DNA of 64,000 nt from Caldovatus sediminis (GTDB taxonomy: Bacteria; Pseudomonadota; Alphaproteobacteria; Acetobacterales; Acetobacteraceae), in NCBI RefSeq assembly GCF_014644455.1, contig NZ_BMKS01000007.1, positions 1-64,000 on the forward strand. The letters are read 5' to 3'. Position 1 is the stretch's first letter. Every line of letters starts with the position of its first letter. The translations under genes were made by a program, and so were the position numbers. Shown in pieces: positions 56,099 through 64,000 of the stretch. The notes beneath the pieces were generated by a model, which was given only the letters and a program-made list of their open reading frames with translations, was not told the DNA's origin and did no database searches.

Positions 56099-56119
56099 TG
56101 CAAATAAGAACGATTCGCA
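56099..56119. promoter_or_regulatory. Fur/Irr-type iron box
   Basis: The 21-bp site TGCAAAT (56099-56105) N7 ATTCGCA (56113-56119) is an inverted repeat with one mismatch (R/Y) and has the TGCAAAT...ATTTGCA character of Fur boxes in proteobacteria. It stands out sharply as AT-rich in this genome. Being 34 bases from the minus-strand hypothetical start and about 225 bases from cysK, it most likely represses the former when iron is plentiful. Confidence 0.6.
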
Positions 56120-56343
56120 AATATGTGCGAACCGCACCTCCTGCCGTCGGAGGGCGGCGCCCTGGCGGCGACGCGGTACGGCGGAAGGGAGCATGGGGCA
56201 GGAGCCGCCATTGCCCGCCGCCGATCTCGCCCGCGCCCCGCGCCATTCGCGCGGTTCCCCCGGATCGCCCCCGCCCCCGAAGCGCGGCTCTTGATCGGCA
56301 TCGGGTGCCGCCCGACGATCCTGTCATGATGTGGAGCCCCCGC

Positions 56344-57402
56344 ATGCCCCCGACCCCAGCCGCGACCCCGGCGACCGCCCCCCTCACCCCCAGCATCGCG
56401 GACGGCTTCGCCGGCGCCGTCGGCCGCACGCCGCTGATCCGCCTGCGCCGCGCCTCCGAGGCGACGGGCTGCGAGATCCTCGGCAAGGCCGAGTTCATGC
56501 AGCCCGGCGGCAGCGTGAAGGACCGCGCCGCCCTCGGCATCATCGAGGACGCCGAGGCGCGCGGCCTGCTCGTCCCCGGCGAGCCCGGCATCGTCGTCGA
56601 GGGCACGGCCGGCAACACCGGCATCGGCCTCACCCTCGTCGCCAACGCCCGCGGCTACCGCTCCATCATCGTCGTGCCGGAGACGCAGAGCCGGGAGAAG
56701 CTCGACTTCCTGCGCATGATCGGCGCCGACCTGCGCCTCGTCCCCGCCAGGCCCTACCGCGATCCCGGCAACTACGTGCACGTCTCGCGCCGCATCGCCG
56801 AGGAGCTGCAGGCCGAGGGCAGGCGCGTGATCTGGGCCAACCAGTTCGACAACCTCGCCAACCGCGCCTACCACGAGGTGACGACGGGCCCCGAGATCTG
56901 GGCCCAGACGGGCGGCAGGGTTGACGCCTTCACCTGCTCCTGCGGCACCGGCGGGACGCTCGCCGGCGTCGCCGCGGCGCTGAAGACGAGGAACCCGCAG
57001 GTGCGCGTCGTGCTGGCCGACCCGATGGGCAGCGCGCTCTACTCCTGGGTCAAGACCGGCGAGCTGGCGTTCTCGGGCAGCTCGATCACCGAGGGCATCG
57101 GCCAGGCCGCGCGCGCCCCCGGCAACCTCGAGAGCGCGCGGGCGCTGATAGACGACGCGGTGCAGATCGAGGACCCGGAGATGCTGGAGCAGGTCTTCGA
57201 CCTGCTGATCCACGAGGGGATCTCGGTCGGCGGCTCGTCGGGCATCAACGTCGCCGCGGCGATCCGCGTCGCGCGCGCGCTCGGCCCCGGGCACACGGTC
57301 GTCACCGTGCTCTGCGACGGGGGCGCGCGCTACCAGAGCAAGCTGTTCAACCCGGAATTCCTGCGCGAGCGGAACCTGCCGGTTCCGCCCTGGCTGGCCT
57401 GA
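56344..57402 (+). CDS. cysK: cysteine synthase A
   Basis: A 352-residue PLP enzyme that makes cysteine from O-acetylserine and sulfide. The Schiff-base Lys59 lies in [12 protein letters not shown]; the asparagine loop is [18 protein letters not shown] and the phosphate-binding GTGGTLAG follow. The C-terminal [13 protein letters not shown] and [11 protein letters not shown] are also typical. The first in-frame ATGs are at 56326 and 56329, but 56344 has TGGAG seven bases before it and gives the expected short lead. cysE follows after 17 bases, forming a compact cysteine operon. Confidence 0.9.
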   Translation: MPPTPAATPATAPLTPSIADGFAGAVGRTPLIRLRRASEATGCEILGKAEFMQPGGSVKDRAALGIIEDAEARGLLVPGEPGIVVEGTAGNTGIGLTLVANARGYRSIIVVPETQSREKLDFLRMIGADLRLVPARPYRDPGNYVHVSRRIAEELQAEGRRVIWANQFDNLANRAYHEVTTGPEIWAQTGGRVDAFTCSCGTGGTLAGVAAALKTRNPQVRVVLADPMGSALYSWVKTGELAFSGSSITEGIGQAARAPGNLESARALIDDAVQIEDPEMLEQVFDLLIHEGISVGGSSGINVAAAIRVARALGPGHTVVTVLCDGGARYQSKLFNPEFLRERNLPVPPWLA

Positions 57403-57419
57403 GGGAAAGGGCGCCGCCG

Positions 57420-58088
57420 ATGGAACTCCTCGAACTCGCCCGCACCGTCCGCGCCCGCGACCCGGCGCGGCCCACCTGGGCGGAGGCGATCCTCGCCTAT
57501 CCCGGCGTGCACGCCGTGCTGTGGCACCGCCTGGCGCACGCGCTCTGGCGCCTCGGCCTGCGCGCGACGGCGCGCGTCGTCTCGCACATCGGCCGCTTCC
57601 TCACCGGCATCGAGATCCATCCCGGGGCGAGGATCGGCCGGCGGCTGTTCATCGACCACGGCATGGGGGTGGTGATCGGCGAGACGGCGGAGATCGGCGA
57701 CGACGTGCTGATCTACCACGGCGTGACGCTGGGCGGCCTGTCCGGCCAGCCCGGCAAGCGCCACCCGACGGTGGAGGACGGCGTCGCGATCGGCGCCGGG
57801 GCGCAGGTGCTCGGCCCGATCACCGTCGGCGCCGGGGCGCGCATCGGCGCCAACGCCGTGGTGACGCGCGACGTGCCGCGCGGCGCGACCGTGGTCGGCA
57901 TCCCGGCCCGCCCGCCGGGCCGCGGCCCCTGCGACGAGGCCTCGATCGGCTACGGCCTGACGAAGCAGGAGGTGGACCCGGTCGGCGAGCAGATCGCCGC
58001 CCTGCGCGCCGAGGTGGCGGAGCTGCGCGCCGAGCTCGCCGCGCTGAAGCGCGAACGGGCGGAGAAGCCCGCCGCGCCGGTGGCGTAG
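57420..58088 (+). CDS. cysE: serine O-acetyltransferase
   Basis: A 222-residue hexapeptide-repeat acetyltransferase that makes O-acetylserine for CysK. It shows [19 protein letters not shown] and [22 protein letters not shown] (left-handed beta-helix with catalytic His), [11 protein letters not shown] and [23 protein letters not shown]. The short N-terminal domain marks it as the EpsC-like group rather than the longer enteric CysE. After the core comes an unusual tail of about 50 residues ending in a charged heptad-like helix ([17 protein letters not shown]) that may form a coiled coil. Confidence 0.9.
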   Translation: MELLELARTVRARDPARPTWAEAILAYPGVHAVLWHRLAHALWRLGLRATARVVSHIGRFLTGIEIHPGARIGRRLFIDHGMGVVIGETAEIGDDVLIYHGVTLGGLSGQPGKRHPTVEDGVAIGAGAQVLGPITVGAGARIGANAVVTRDVPRGATVVGIPARPPGRGPCDEASIGYGLTKQEVDPVGEQIAALRAEVAELRAELAALKRERAEKPAAPVA

Positions 58089-58248
58089 GCCGGCGCCTCC
58101 CCCGCTTCCGGTCCCGCGGCCGGCGAGGGAAGGGGAAGCGCGGGCCGCGGCGGGGCGCCCCGGCCGCGGAGCGGCGGCGCATCCGCGTTCGCGTGGCGCG
58201 GACCGGGCACGGGTGGAGCCCGGCCGCGCGACGCGCTACAGCCTTCGC

Positions 58249-59403
58249 ATGGACCCCGCCCTCGCCCGGACGCTCGCCGCCTGGCGCCGCCACCTGCACG
58301 CCCATCCCGGCCTGACGCTGGACGAGGGCGAGACCGCCGCCTTCGTCGTCACCCGCCTGCGCGAGCTCGGCGTCACCGAGATCGCCGAACGGGTCGGCGG
58401 GCATGGCGTGGTCGCCACGCTGCGGCGCGGCGAGGGCTCGAACCGCTCGGTCGGCCTGCGCGCCGACATGGACGCGCTCCCCATCGAGGAGCGCAACGAG
58501 GACCTGCCCCACCGCTCGACCAGGCCCGGCGTGATGCACGCCTGCGGGCATGACGGGCACACCGCGGCGCTGCTCGGCGCCGCGGCGCTGCTGCTGCGCG
58601 ATCCCTCCTGGACCGGCACGGTGCGCCTGCTGTTCCAGCCGGCCGAGGAGGGCGGCGGCGGCGCGCGCGCCATGATCGCGGACGGGCTGTTCCGGCGCTT
58701 CCCGATGGAGCGGATCTTCGGCTGGCACAACTGGCCCGGCCTCGAGGCCGGCACCGTCGCGGTGCACGAGCGCGCGGTGATGGCCGCCGGCGCGCGCTTC
58801 GAGATCGCCTTCGAGGGGCACGCCGGCCACGCCGCGCTGCCGCAGCTCGCGCGGGACCCGATGCTCGCCGCCGGGCACTGCATCGTCGCCGTGCAGTCCA
58901 TCGTGGCGCGCAACCTCGACCCGCTGGAGGCGGGCGTGGTCAGCATCACCATGGTCGAGGGCGGCGAGGCGCAGAACCAGATCGCCGCGCGGGTGCTGCT
59001 GAAGGGCTCGGCGCGCTGGCTGCGCGACGCCACGGGCGAGGCGCTGCAGGCGTCGCTGCGCCGGGTGGCCGAGGGCGTCGCCGCGACCTACGGCGTGCAG
59101 GCACGGCTCGACTGGCGCCAGGGCGTGCCGGTGACCGAGAACCACCCGGCCGAGCGCGAGCTGGCCGCGGCCGCGGCCGAGGCGGTGACGACGCTGCGCC
59201 GCGACCTCGCGCCGGCGATGACCGGCGAGGACTTCTCCTGGTTCCTGCGCGAGGTGCCCGGCGCCTTCGTCTGGATCGGCAACGGCCCGACCGAGGGCGG
59301 GCGCGAGCTGCACAGCCCGCGCTACGACTTCAACGACGCGGTGCTGCCGGCGGCCTCGGGCTGGCTCGCGGAGGTGGCGAAGCGGGCGCTGGCGGGGGGA
59401 TGA
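58249..59403 (+). CDS. M20-family amidohydrolase (M20D)
   Basis: A 384-residue zinc-type metallohydrolase of the hippurate hydrolase / N-acyl-amino-acid amidohydrolase group. Conserved metal and catalytic positions are seen in RADMDALPIEE and MHACGHDGHTA (Cys99, His101, His104), QPAEEGGGGA, the FGWHNWPGLEAG segment and the C-terminal TGEDFSWFL. It probably removes an acyl group from an amino-acid conjugate in the cytoplasm. ATG at 58249 matches the family start; a GTG at 58213 is a weaker option. It follows cysE in the same direction with 160 bases between. Confidence 0.87.
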   Translation: MDPALARTLAAWRRHLHAHPGLTLDEGETAAFVVTRLRELGVTEIAERVGGHGVVATLRRGEGSNRSVGLRADMDALPIEERNEDLPHRSTRPGVMHACGHDGHTAALLGAAALLLRDPSWTGTVRLLFQPAEEGGGGARAMIADGLFRRFPMERIFGWHNWPGLEAGTVAVHERAVMAAGARFEIAFEGHAGHAALPQLARDPMLAAGHCIVAVQSIVARNLDPLEAGVVSITMVEGGEAQNQIAARVLLKGSARWLRDATGEALQASLRRVAEGVAATYGVQARLDWRQGVPVTENHPAERELAAAAAEAVTTLRRDLAPAMTGEDFSWFLREVPGAFVWIGNGPTEGGRELHSPRYDFNDAVLPAASGWLAEVAKRALAGG

Positions 59404-59424
59404 GCCGCGCCCGCCGGGCCGGGA

Positions 59425-60384
59425 TCAGCGCAGCACCCGCCCGAGCCACGCCCCCGCGCCGTCCACCGCGCGCCGCGCCGCGCCGACATGGGCGACGGCG
59501 CGCAGGAAGCCGTGGATCGTGCCCCTGAACACCTCGCTCTCCACCGGCACGCCCGCCGCGCGCAGCTTCTCCACCATCGCCAGGTTCTCGCTCGCCAGCA
59601 CGTCGAGCTCGGCGATGTGCACGAGCGTCGGCGGCAGGCCGCGCAGGTCGGCGCGCAGCGGCGCCGCGAGCGGGTTCACCCGGTCGGCCGGGCGCGGCGC
59701 GTAGCACGCCCAGTAGAAGTCCATCTTCTCGCGCGTCAGGAAGTGGCCCTCCGCGAATTCGCGGTAGGAGGGGGTGTCCAGCCGGCTGTCGAGCACGCCG
59801 TAATTGATCAGCAGCCCGCGCAGCGCGAGCGCGGGATCGGTCTCGCGCAGCAGCAGCGCCGTGCCGGCCGCGAGGTTGCCGCCCGCCGAATCGCCGCCGA
59901 CCGCGATGCGCTTCGGGTCGAGGCCCCATTCCGCGCCGTGCGCCGCCAGCCAGCGCACCACCGCCGCGCATTCCTCGAGCGCCTGCGGGAAGGCCGCCTC
60001 GGGCGAGAGCGCGTAGTCCGGCCCCACCACCGCGCAGCCCGCCGCCGCCGCGTATTCGCGCATCAGCCGGTCGTGCGTGTCCACCGAGTTCCACACCCAG
60101 CCGCCGCCATGCAGGTAGACCAGCACGGGCAGCGGCCCGGCGTCCGCCGTCGGCCGGTGCACGCGGCAGAGCAGGCGCCGGCCGCGGATCGGCAGCCAGC
60201 GGTCGGCGCTCTCCGCCATGCGCGGCCCGCCCTCGGAGAGCGGCAGGTTCAGCGCCTCCGTCACCGCGCGGCTCTCGTCGAGCGGCGGGGCGAGGCGCAA
60301 GGGCGGATGGCTCCTGCCGCGCTCCTCCATCATCGCCTGGAAGGCGGCCATCTCCGGGTCCCAGCGCGACATGTCCGCGGGCAT
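59425..60384 (-). CDS. alpha/beta hydrolase of the hormone-sensitive-lipase family
   Basis: A 319-residue carboxylesterase-like enzyme. The oxyanion-hole motif HGGGW is at 92-96, the nucleophile Ser166 in GGDSAGGN, and the catalytic His in GTIHGFLRA near the C terminus, all at HSL-family spacing. No signal peptide is present. It should hydrolyse short- to medium-chain esters. A good ribosome-binding site (GGAGGAGG) precedes the ATG at 60384. It is a single gene, convergent with the amidohydrolase and divergent from the ACD-GNAT gene. Confidence 0.87.
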   Translation of the reverse strand: MPADMSRWDPEMAAFQAMMEERGRSHPPLRLAPPLDESRAVTEALNLPLSEGGPRMAESADRWLPIRGRRLLCRVHRPTADAGPLPVLVYLHGGGWVWNSVDTHDRLMREYAAAAGCAVVGPDYALSPEAAFPQALEECAAVVRWLAAHGAEWGLDPKRIAVGGDSAGGNLAAGTALLLRETDPALALRGLLINYGVLDSRLDTPSYREFAEGHFLTREKMDFYWACYAPRPADRVNPLAAPLRADLRGLPPTLVHIAELDVLASENLAMVEKLRAAGVPVESEVFRGTIHGFLRAVAHVGAARRAVDGAGAWLGRVLR

Positions 60385-60481
60385 GCGATCCTCCTCCGAT
60401 CCCGCGCGCAGTGGACCTGGAGCCGCCGCCCGCCGCAAGATGTCGGCCCGCCGCGATTGCGGAGGGCCGCGGGGACGGCGC

Positions 60482-63172
60482 ATGCTGCGCCGCGTCATGC
60501 CGCTGCCGCTCCTCGCCGCCCCGCCGCGCCCGGCCGCCGCGGGCTTCCGCGACACGGCGCTGTTCCGGCCCGGCAGCGTCGCGCTGATCGCCGATGCCGC
60601 GCTGCCGGAGACGGCGGTGGTCGCGGCCAACCTCGCCGCCGGCGGGTTCCGCGGCCGTCTGCTCGCCGCCGGCATCCCGACCCCGGCGGGCTTCGAGCCC
60701 GCCGCGCCCTCGGTCGAGGCGCTGCCCGTCGCGCCCGACCTCGCCGTGCTCTGCCTCCCGCCCGATCGGCTGGAGGCGGCGATGCGGGCGCTGGCCGCGC
60801 GCGGCTGCTTCGCGGCGATCGTGCCGGTCGCCGCGCCGGACCTCGCCGGGACCTGCGCGCGCACCGGCGTGCGCGCGCTCGGCCAGGGCAGCTTCGGGCT
60901 GTGCGTGCCGGCGATCGGGCTCAACGCCTCGCTCTCCCACGTCGCGCCGCGCCCGGGGCGGCTCGCGCTCGTCGCGCAGTCGGCGGCGCTGACGCGCGCG
61001 GTGCTCGACTGGGCGGCGGCGGAGTCGGTCGGCTTCAGCCACGTCGTCGGCATCGGCGGCAATGCCAGCCTCGGCTTCGCCGTCGCGCTCGACTGGCTGG
61101 CGCGCGAGGGGGAGACGGGCGCGGTGCTGCTCGACCTGCGCCGCATCCGCAACCGCCGCGCCTTCATCTCCGCGGCGCGCGCCGTCTCGCGCACGCGCCC
61201 GGTGGTGGCGATCCGCGCCGGCGGGCGGCTCGCCGACGCGACGGGCGTCGCGGATGCGGTGATGGAGGCGGCGCTGCGCCGCGCCGGCGTGCTGCGCGTC
61301 GGCGGGCTCGAGGAACTGCTGAGCGCCGCCGAGACGCTGGCGCGGCTGCGCGGCGCCCCGCGCGCGGGCGAGGGCGACCGGATCGCCATCGTCGCCAACG
61401 GCACCGGCCTCGGCCGGCTCGCCGCCGATGCGGTGCTGGCGGGCGGGGCGCGGCTCGCCGATCCGCCGGAGGCGGCGCGGGCGGCGCTCGCCGCGCTGCT
61501 GCCGCCCGGCTGGAGCGGCGGCAACCCGCTCTCGCTCGGCCCCCAGGCCGGCACGCGGCTCGGCGAGGCCGCCGCCATGCTCGCCGCCCTGCCGGAGGTG
61601 GATTCGGTCGTCGCCCTGCACGCGCCGGTGCCGGGCGAGGACGCGGACACGGTGCGCGAGGCGCTGGTCGCCGCCTCCCGCGCCCGCGGCGCCGGCGCGC
61701 TGCGCCCGCCGGCGCCGATCCTGGTCGGCTGGCCCGGCGGGGCGAGCGCCGGGGCGCAGCGCGCCGCCCTCGCCGCCGCGGGCATCGCCGTCTTCGAGAC
61801 GCCCGAGGCCGCCGTGCGCGGCGCGCTGCAGCTCGCGCAGGACCGCCGCAACCGCGCCGCCGCGGCCGAGCTGCCGCCGCGCGAGGTGCTGGAATTCGCG
61901 CCGGACCGCGCGGCGGTGCGGCGGACCCTGGACGGCGCCCGCGCCGCCGGCCGGCTCGCGCTCACCGAGGAGGAGGCGCTCGGCGTGCTCGCGGCCTACG
62001 GCGTGCCGGTGGTGCCGGGCCGCGCCGTCGCGGGCGCCGAGGACGCGGGCGTCGCCGCCGCCATGCTCGGCTTCCCGGTCGTGCTCAAGATCCTCAGTCC
62101 CGACATCGCGCGGAAGACCGAGCATGGCGGCGTCGCGCTCGGCCTCTCCAGCGTCGCCGAGGTGGTGCGCGAGGCGCTGGCGATGCGCGAGCGGGTGCGC
62201 GCGGCGCGGCCCGAGGCGCGGTTCGCGGGCTTCCTCGTGCAGCGCCAGGCCGCGCGGGCGCACGAGCTGCGCCTGCGCCTCGGCGAGGACGCCATGTTCG
62301 GCCCCTGGATCGGCTTCGGGGCCGGCGGCACCGCCGCCGACCTGCTGGCCGACGAGGCCTTCGACCTGCCGCCGCTCAACCTCGCCCTGGCGCACGCGCT
62401 GATCGCGCGCGCCCGCCGCACCGCGCGCCTGCTCGCCGGCCACCGCGACCATCCGGCGGCCGACCGCGGCGCGGTCGCCGCGGCGCTGGTGCGCCTGTCG
62501 CAGATCGCGGTGGACTTCCCCGAGATCGCGACGCTCGGCGTCAACCCGCTGCTCGCGGACGCGCAGGGCGTGCTGGCGGTGGACGCCTCGCTCACCCTGC
62601 GCCCAGCGGGCGCGCCGGGGGCGGTGCTCGCCATCGCGCCCTATCCGGCGGAGCTGGCGCGGCCCTGGCGCGCCCCGGACGGCACGGTGCTGACGGTCCG
62701 CCCGATCCGGCCGGAGGACGCGGCGGCCCACGCCGAGGCCTTCCGCCGCCTGACGCCGGAGGATGTCCGCCGCCGCTTCTTCTCGGCGCTGAGGGAGCTG
62801 CCGCCGGCGCAGATCGCGCGGCTGACGCAGATCGACTACGACCGCGAGATGGCCTTCATCGCGGTGGAGCGGCGCGAGGACGGCTCCGAGCGCACCGTCG
62901 GCGTCGCCCGGCTGGTGCGCGAGATCGGCAGCCCGGCCGGCGAGGCGGAATTCGCGGTGATCGTGGACCCCGCCTGGCGGGGCCGCGGCCTGGCGCGGCA
63001 CCTGATGGAGCGGCTGATCGCCTGGGCGCGCGAGCAGGGCGTGACGGCGGTGGTCGGCCAGGTGCTGGCGGAGAACACGCCGATGCTCGGCTTCGTGCGC
63101 GCCCTCGGCTTCGCCGTCCGCCGCCTCCCGGGCGAGGAGGACGTGGTCGAGGCGCGGCTCGATCTCCGCTGA
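60482..63172 (+). CDS. Pat-like protein: ADP-forming acyl-CoA synthetase modules fused to GNAT acetyltransferase
   Basis: An 896-residue fusion. Residues about 20-460 hold the CoA-binding and ligase-like modules of NDP-forming acyl-CoA synthetases (ALIADAALPETAVV, LALVAQSAALT). About 490-710 is an ATP-grasp-like module (YGVPVVPGR, PVVLKILSPDIARKTEHGGV). The last 180 residues are a GNAT acetyltransferase (LTVRPIRPEDAAAH, VDPAWRGRGLARHLMERL). The order is that of the protein lysine acetyltransferase Pat/PatZ, which silences acetyl-CoA synthetase; whether the synthetase part is active is uncertain. ATG 60497 is an alternative start. The many CoA ligases in the window are plausible targets. Confidence 0.83.
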   Translation: MLRRVMPLPLLAAPPRPAAAGFRDTALFRPGSVALIADAALPETAVVAANLAAGGFRGRLLAAGIPTPAGFEPAAPSVEALPVAPDLAVLCLPPDRLEAAMRALAARGCFAAIVPVAAPDLAGTCARTGVRALGQGSFGLCVPAIGLNASLSHVAPRPGRLALVAQSAALTRAVLDWAAAESVGFSHVVGIGGNASLGFAVALDWLAREGETGAVLLDLRRIRNRRAFISAARAVSRTRPVVAIRAGGRLADATGVADAVMEAALRRAGVLRVGGLEELLSAAETLARLRGAPRAGEGDRIAIVANGTGLGRLAADAVLAGGARLADPPEAARAALAALLPPGWSGGNPLSLGPQAGTRLGEAAAMLAALPEVDSVVALHAPVPGEDADTVREALVAASRARGAGALRPPAPILVGWPGGASAGAQRAALAAAGIAVFETPEAAVRGALQLAQDRRNRAAAAELPPREVLEFAPDRAAVRRTLDGARAAGRLALTEEEALGVLAAYGVPVVPGRAVAGAEDAGVAAAMLGFPVVLKILSPDIARKTEHGGVALGLSSVAEVVREALAMRERVRAARPEARFAGFLVQRQAARAHELRLRLGEDAMFGPWIGFGAGGTAADLLADEAFDLPPLNLALAHALIARARRTARLLAGHRDHPAADRGAVAAALVRLSQIAVDFPEIATLGVNPLLADAQGVLAVDASLTLRPAGAPGAVLAIAPYPAELARPWRAPDGTVLTVRPIRPEDAAAHAEAFRRLTPEDVRRRFFSALRELPPAQIARLTQIDYDREMAFIAVERREDGSERTVGVARLVREIGSPAGEAEFAVIVDPAWRGRGLARHLMERLIAWAREQGVTAVVGQVLAENTPMLGFVRALGFAVRRLPGEEDVVEARLDLR

Positions 63173-63208
63173 CGCGCGCGGGGCGGGCCGCGCCGGCCGA
63201 CCCCGCCC

Positions 63209-63781
63209 TCAGCGCCGCAGCCGCTCCGTCCAGTCCTTCAGCGCGACGAGCAGCGCGGCGATGAACTCGCGCGTCTTCTCGTCGGTCAGGCGGCCCTGGT
63301 CGTCGAAGCGCTGGTTGGCGCCCGCGATCATCACCTCCGGCCGGTTCAGCGGCAGGGCGTTGAGGAAGACGAACATCTGCCGCAGGTGGTACTGCGCCCG
63401 CGCCGTGCCGAGCGCGCCGGGGCTCGCGCCCATGATGGCGAGGGGCTTGCCGTCGAAGGGCTGCTCCGGCGGGCGGGAGGCCCAGTCGAGCGCGTTCTTC
63501 AGCACCCCCGGCACCGAGTAGTTGTATTCCGGCGTGACGATCAGCAGCGCGTCGGCGGCCTTGATCCGCGCCCGGAGGTCGGCGACCACGGGCGGGAAGC
63601 CCTGCTGCTTCACGTCCTCGTCATAGGGCGGGATGTCGCGGAGGCGGTCGAAGGTCTCGATCCGCATCCCGGCGGGCGCCAGCTCGACCGCCGCGCGCAG
63701 CGCCGCGGCGTTGTAGGAGCCCCGGCGCAGGCTGCCGGCGATGCCGAGAACGGTGATTCCTCCTCCGGTGTTTTCGCTCAT
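63209..63781 (-). CDS. NAD(P)H-dependent FMN reductase
   Basis: A 190-residue flavodoxin-like reductase (SsuE/ChrR/YieF group). The FMN phosphate loop GIAGSLRRGSYN is at the N terminus, and the isoalloxazine-contact segment TPEYNYSVPGVLKNALDW follows mid-chain with GASPGALGTARAQYHLRQ later. It reduces FMN, quinones or metal oxyanions and could supply reduced flavin to monooxygenases such as the LLM-type enzyme at 11-12 kb, although it is far from it. It converges on the Pat-like gene with 36 bases between the stops. Confidence 0.87.
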   Translation of the reverse strand: MSENTGGGITVLGIAGSLRRGSYNAAALRAAVELAPAGMRIETFDRLRDIPPYDEDVKQQGFPPVVADLRARIKAADALLIVTPEYNYSVPGVLKNALDWASRPPEQPFDGKPLAIMGASPGALGTARAQYHLRQMFVFLNALPLNRPEVMIAGANQRFDDQGRLTDEKTREFIAALLVALKDWTERLRR

Positions 63782-63886
63782 GCCGTTCGTCCTCCGTTCC
63801 AGGCGCGCCCTCGCGCGCCGCGCCCGGGTAGGTGGTGGAGCCCGGGCCGGCGTCCACCCTCCTCCCGGCCGCGCCGCCGGCGCGGC

Positions 63887-64000
63887 TCACCCCGCCGCGT
63901 CCGGGGGCGCCGGCCTGTGGATGAAGCGCCAGGGATCGGCCTCGGAATCGCGCGGGATCTCGACCTCGATCAGCCAGGGCACCGCGTCGTCGCCGAGCGC
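63887..64000 (-). CDS. 3' end of an unknown gene, cut by the window edge
   Basis: The last 37 codons of a minus-strand gene read ALGDDAVPWLIEVEIPRDSE, then ADPWRFIHRPAPPDAAG, and stop at 63887-63889. The sequence is too short to assign a family. It runs in the same direction as the FMN reductase, about 105 bases upstream of it. Confidence 0.5.
   Translation of the reverse strand, partial: ALGDDAVPWLIEVEIPRDSEADPWRFIHRPAPPDAAG

Noticed and set aside
56123..56329. Small plus-strand frame between the Fur box and cysK
   Set aside because: No ribosome-binding site and a low-complexity Arg/Pro/Ala composition; probably non-coding leader.
63173..63208. Possible terminator between the Pat-like and FMN-reductase genes
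   Set aside because: GC-rich runs are present, but no clean inverted repeat pairs across the gap.

Overview
The window comes from the chromosome of a very GC-rich alphaproteobacterium. The best guess is Acetobacteraceae of the Roseomonas type, inferred from gene content rather than from a marker-gene phylogeny. Pointers are near-saturated G/C third codon positions, an NDUFS4-like complex I accessory subunit, dnaK-dnaJ in tandem, solo Bug/TctC binding proteins beside hydantoinase genes, a Hint-domain RTX-type protein, and many ATGA/GTGA/TTGA stop-start junctions.

Layout. 1-4.3 kb: 3' end of initiator tRNA-fMet, the complex I accessory subunit, tRNA-Arg(TCT), then dnaK-dnaJ. 4.4-12.2 kb (minus): a probable six-gene operon with a luciferase-like monooxygenase, hydantoinase/oxoprolinase B and A, two Bug binding proteins and a beta-lactamase-fold serine hydrolase; it looks like a cyclic-amide scavenging unit. 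12.5-17.2 kb (plus): a three-gene 2-oxoacid oxidoreductase with an NAD(P)/ferredoxin electron-transfer subunit. 17.3-23.2 kb: beta-oxidation genes (paired acyl-CoA dehydrogenases, a FadB-like fusion, a divergent thiolase). 23.2-28.5 kb: greB, a CnbZ-like protein, and a run of flavin 2-hydroxyacid dehydrogenase, ThDP enzyme and TauD-type dioxygenase. 28.5-30.3 kb: a decayed gene and 1 kb with no credible gene.

30.3-43.2 kb: a cell-surface locus with a Hint/RTX protein, GDP-fucose synthesis (gmd, fcl), a hybrid histidine kinase paired with an orphan DctP binding protein, a two-domain glycosyltransferase, a pyruvyltransferase-like protein and a Wzx-type flippase. 43.4-46.4 kb: egtB-egtD (ergothioneine) and a glycerophosphodiesterase. 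46.5-54.7 kb: a Liv-type ABC importer with two CoA ligases built into its operon, followed by the stump of a third acyl-CoA synthetase truncated against a dead IS630-family transposase. 55.6-59.4 kb: a Fur-box-preceded hypothetical gene, cysK-cysE and an M20 amidohydrolase. 59.4-64 kb: an HSL-type hydrolase, a Pat-type ACD-GNAT protein, an FMN reductase and the 3' end of an unknown gene.

The common theme is acquisition and activation of carboxylic acids: solo Bug and DctP receptors, an ABC importer with CoA ligases, beta-oxidation and 2-oxoacid oxidation. A surface-glycan island and sulfur/thiol genes lie between. The four most system-like candidates are the cyclic-amide operon, the importer-ligase operon, the DctP-kinase pair in the glycan island, and the hydroxyacid-ThDP-dioxygenase cassette. 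No CRISPR array, prophage, intact insertion sequence or replication origin was seen.
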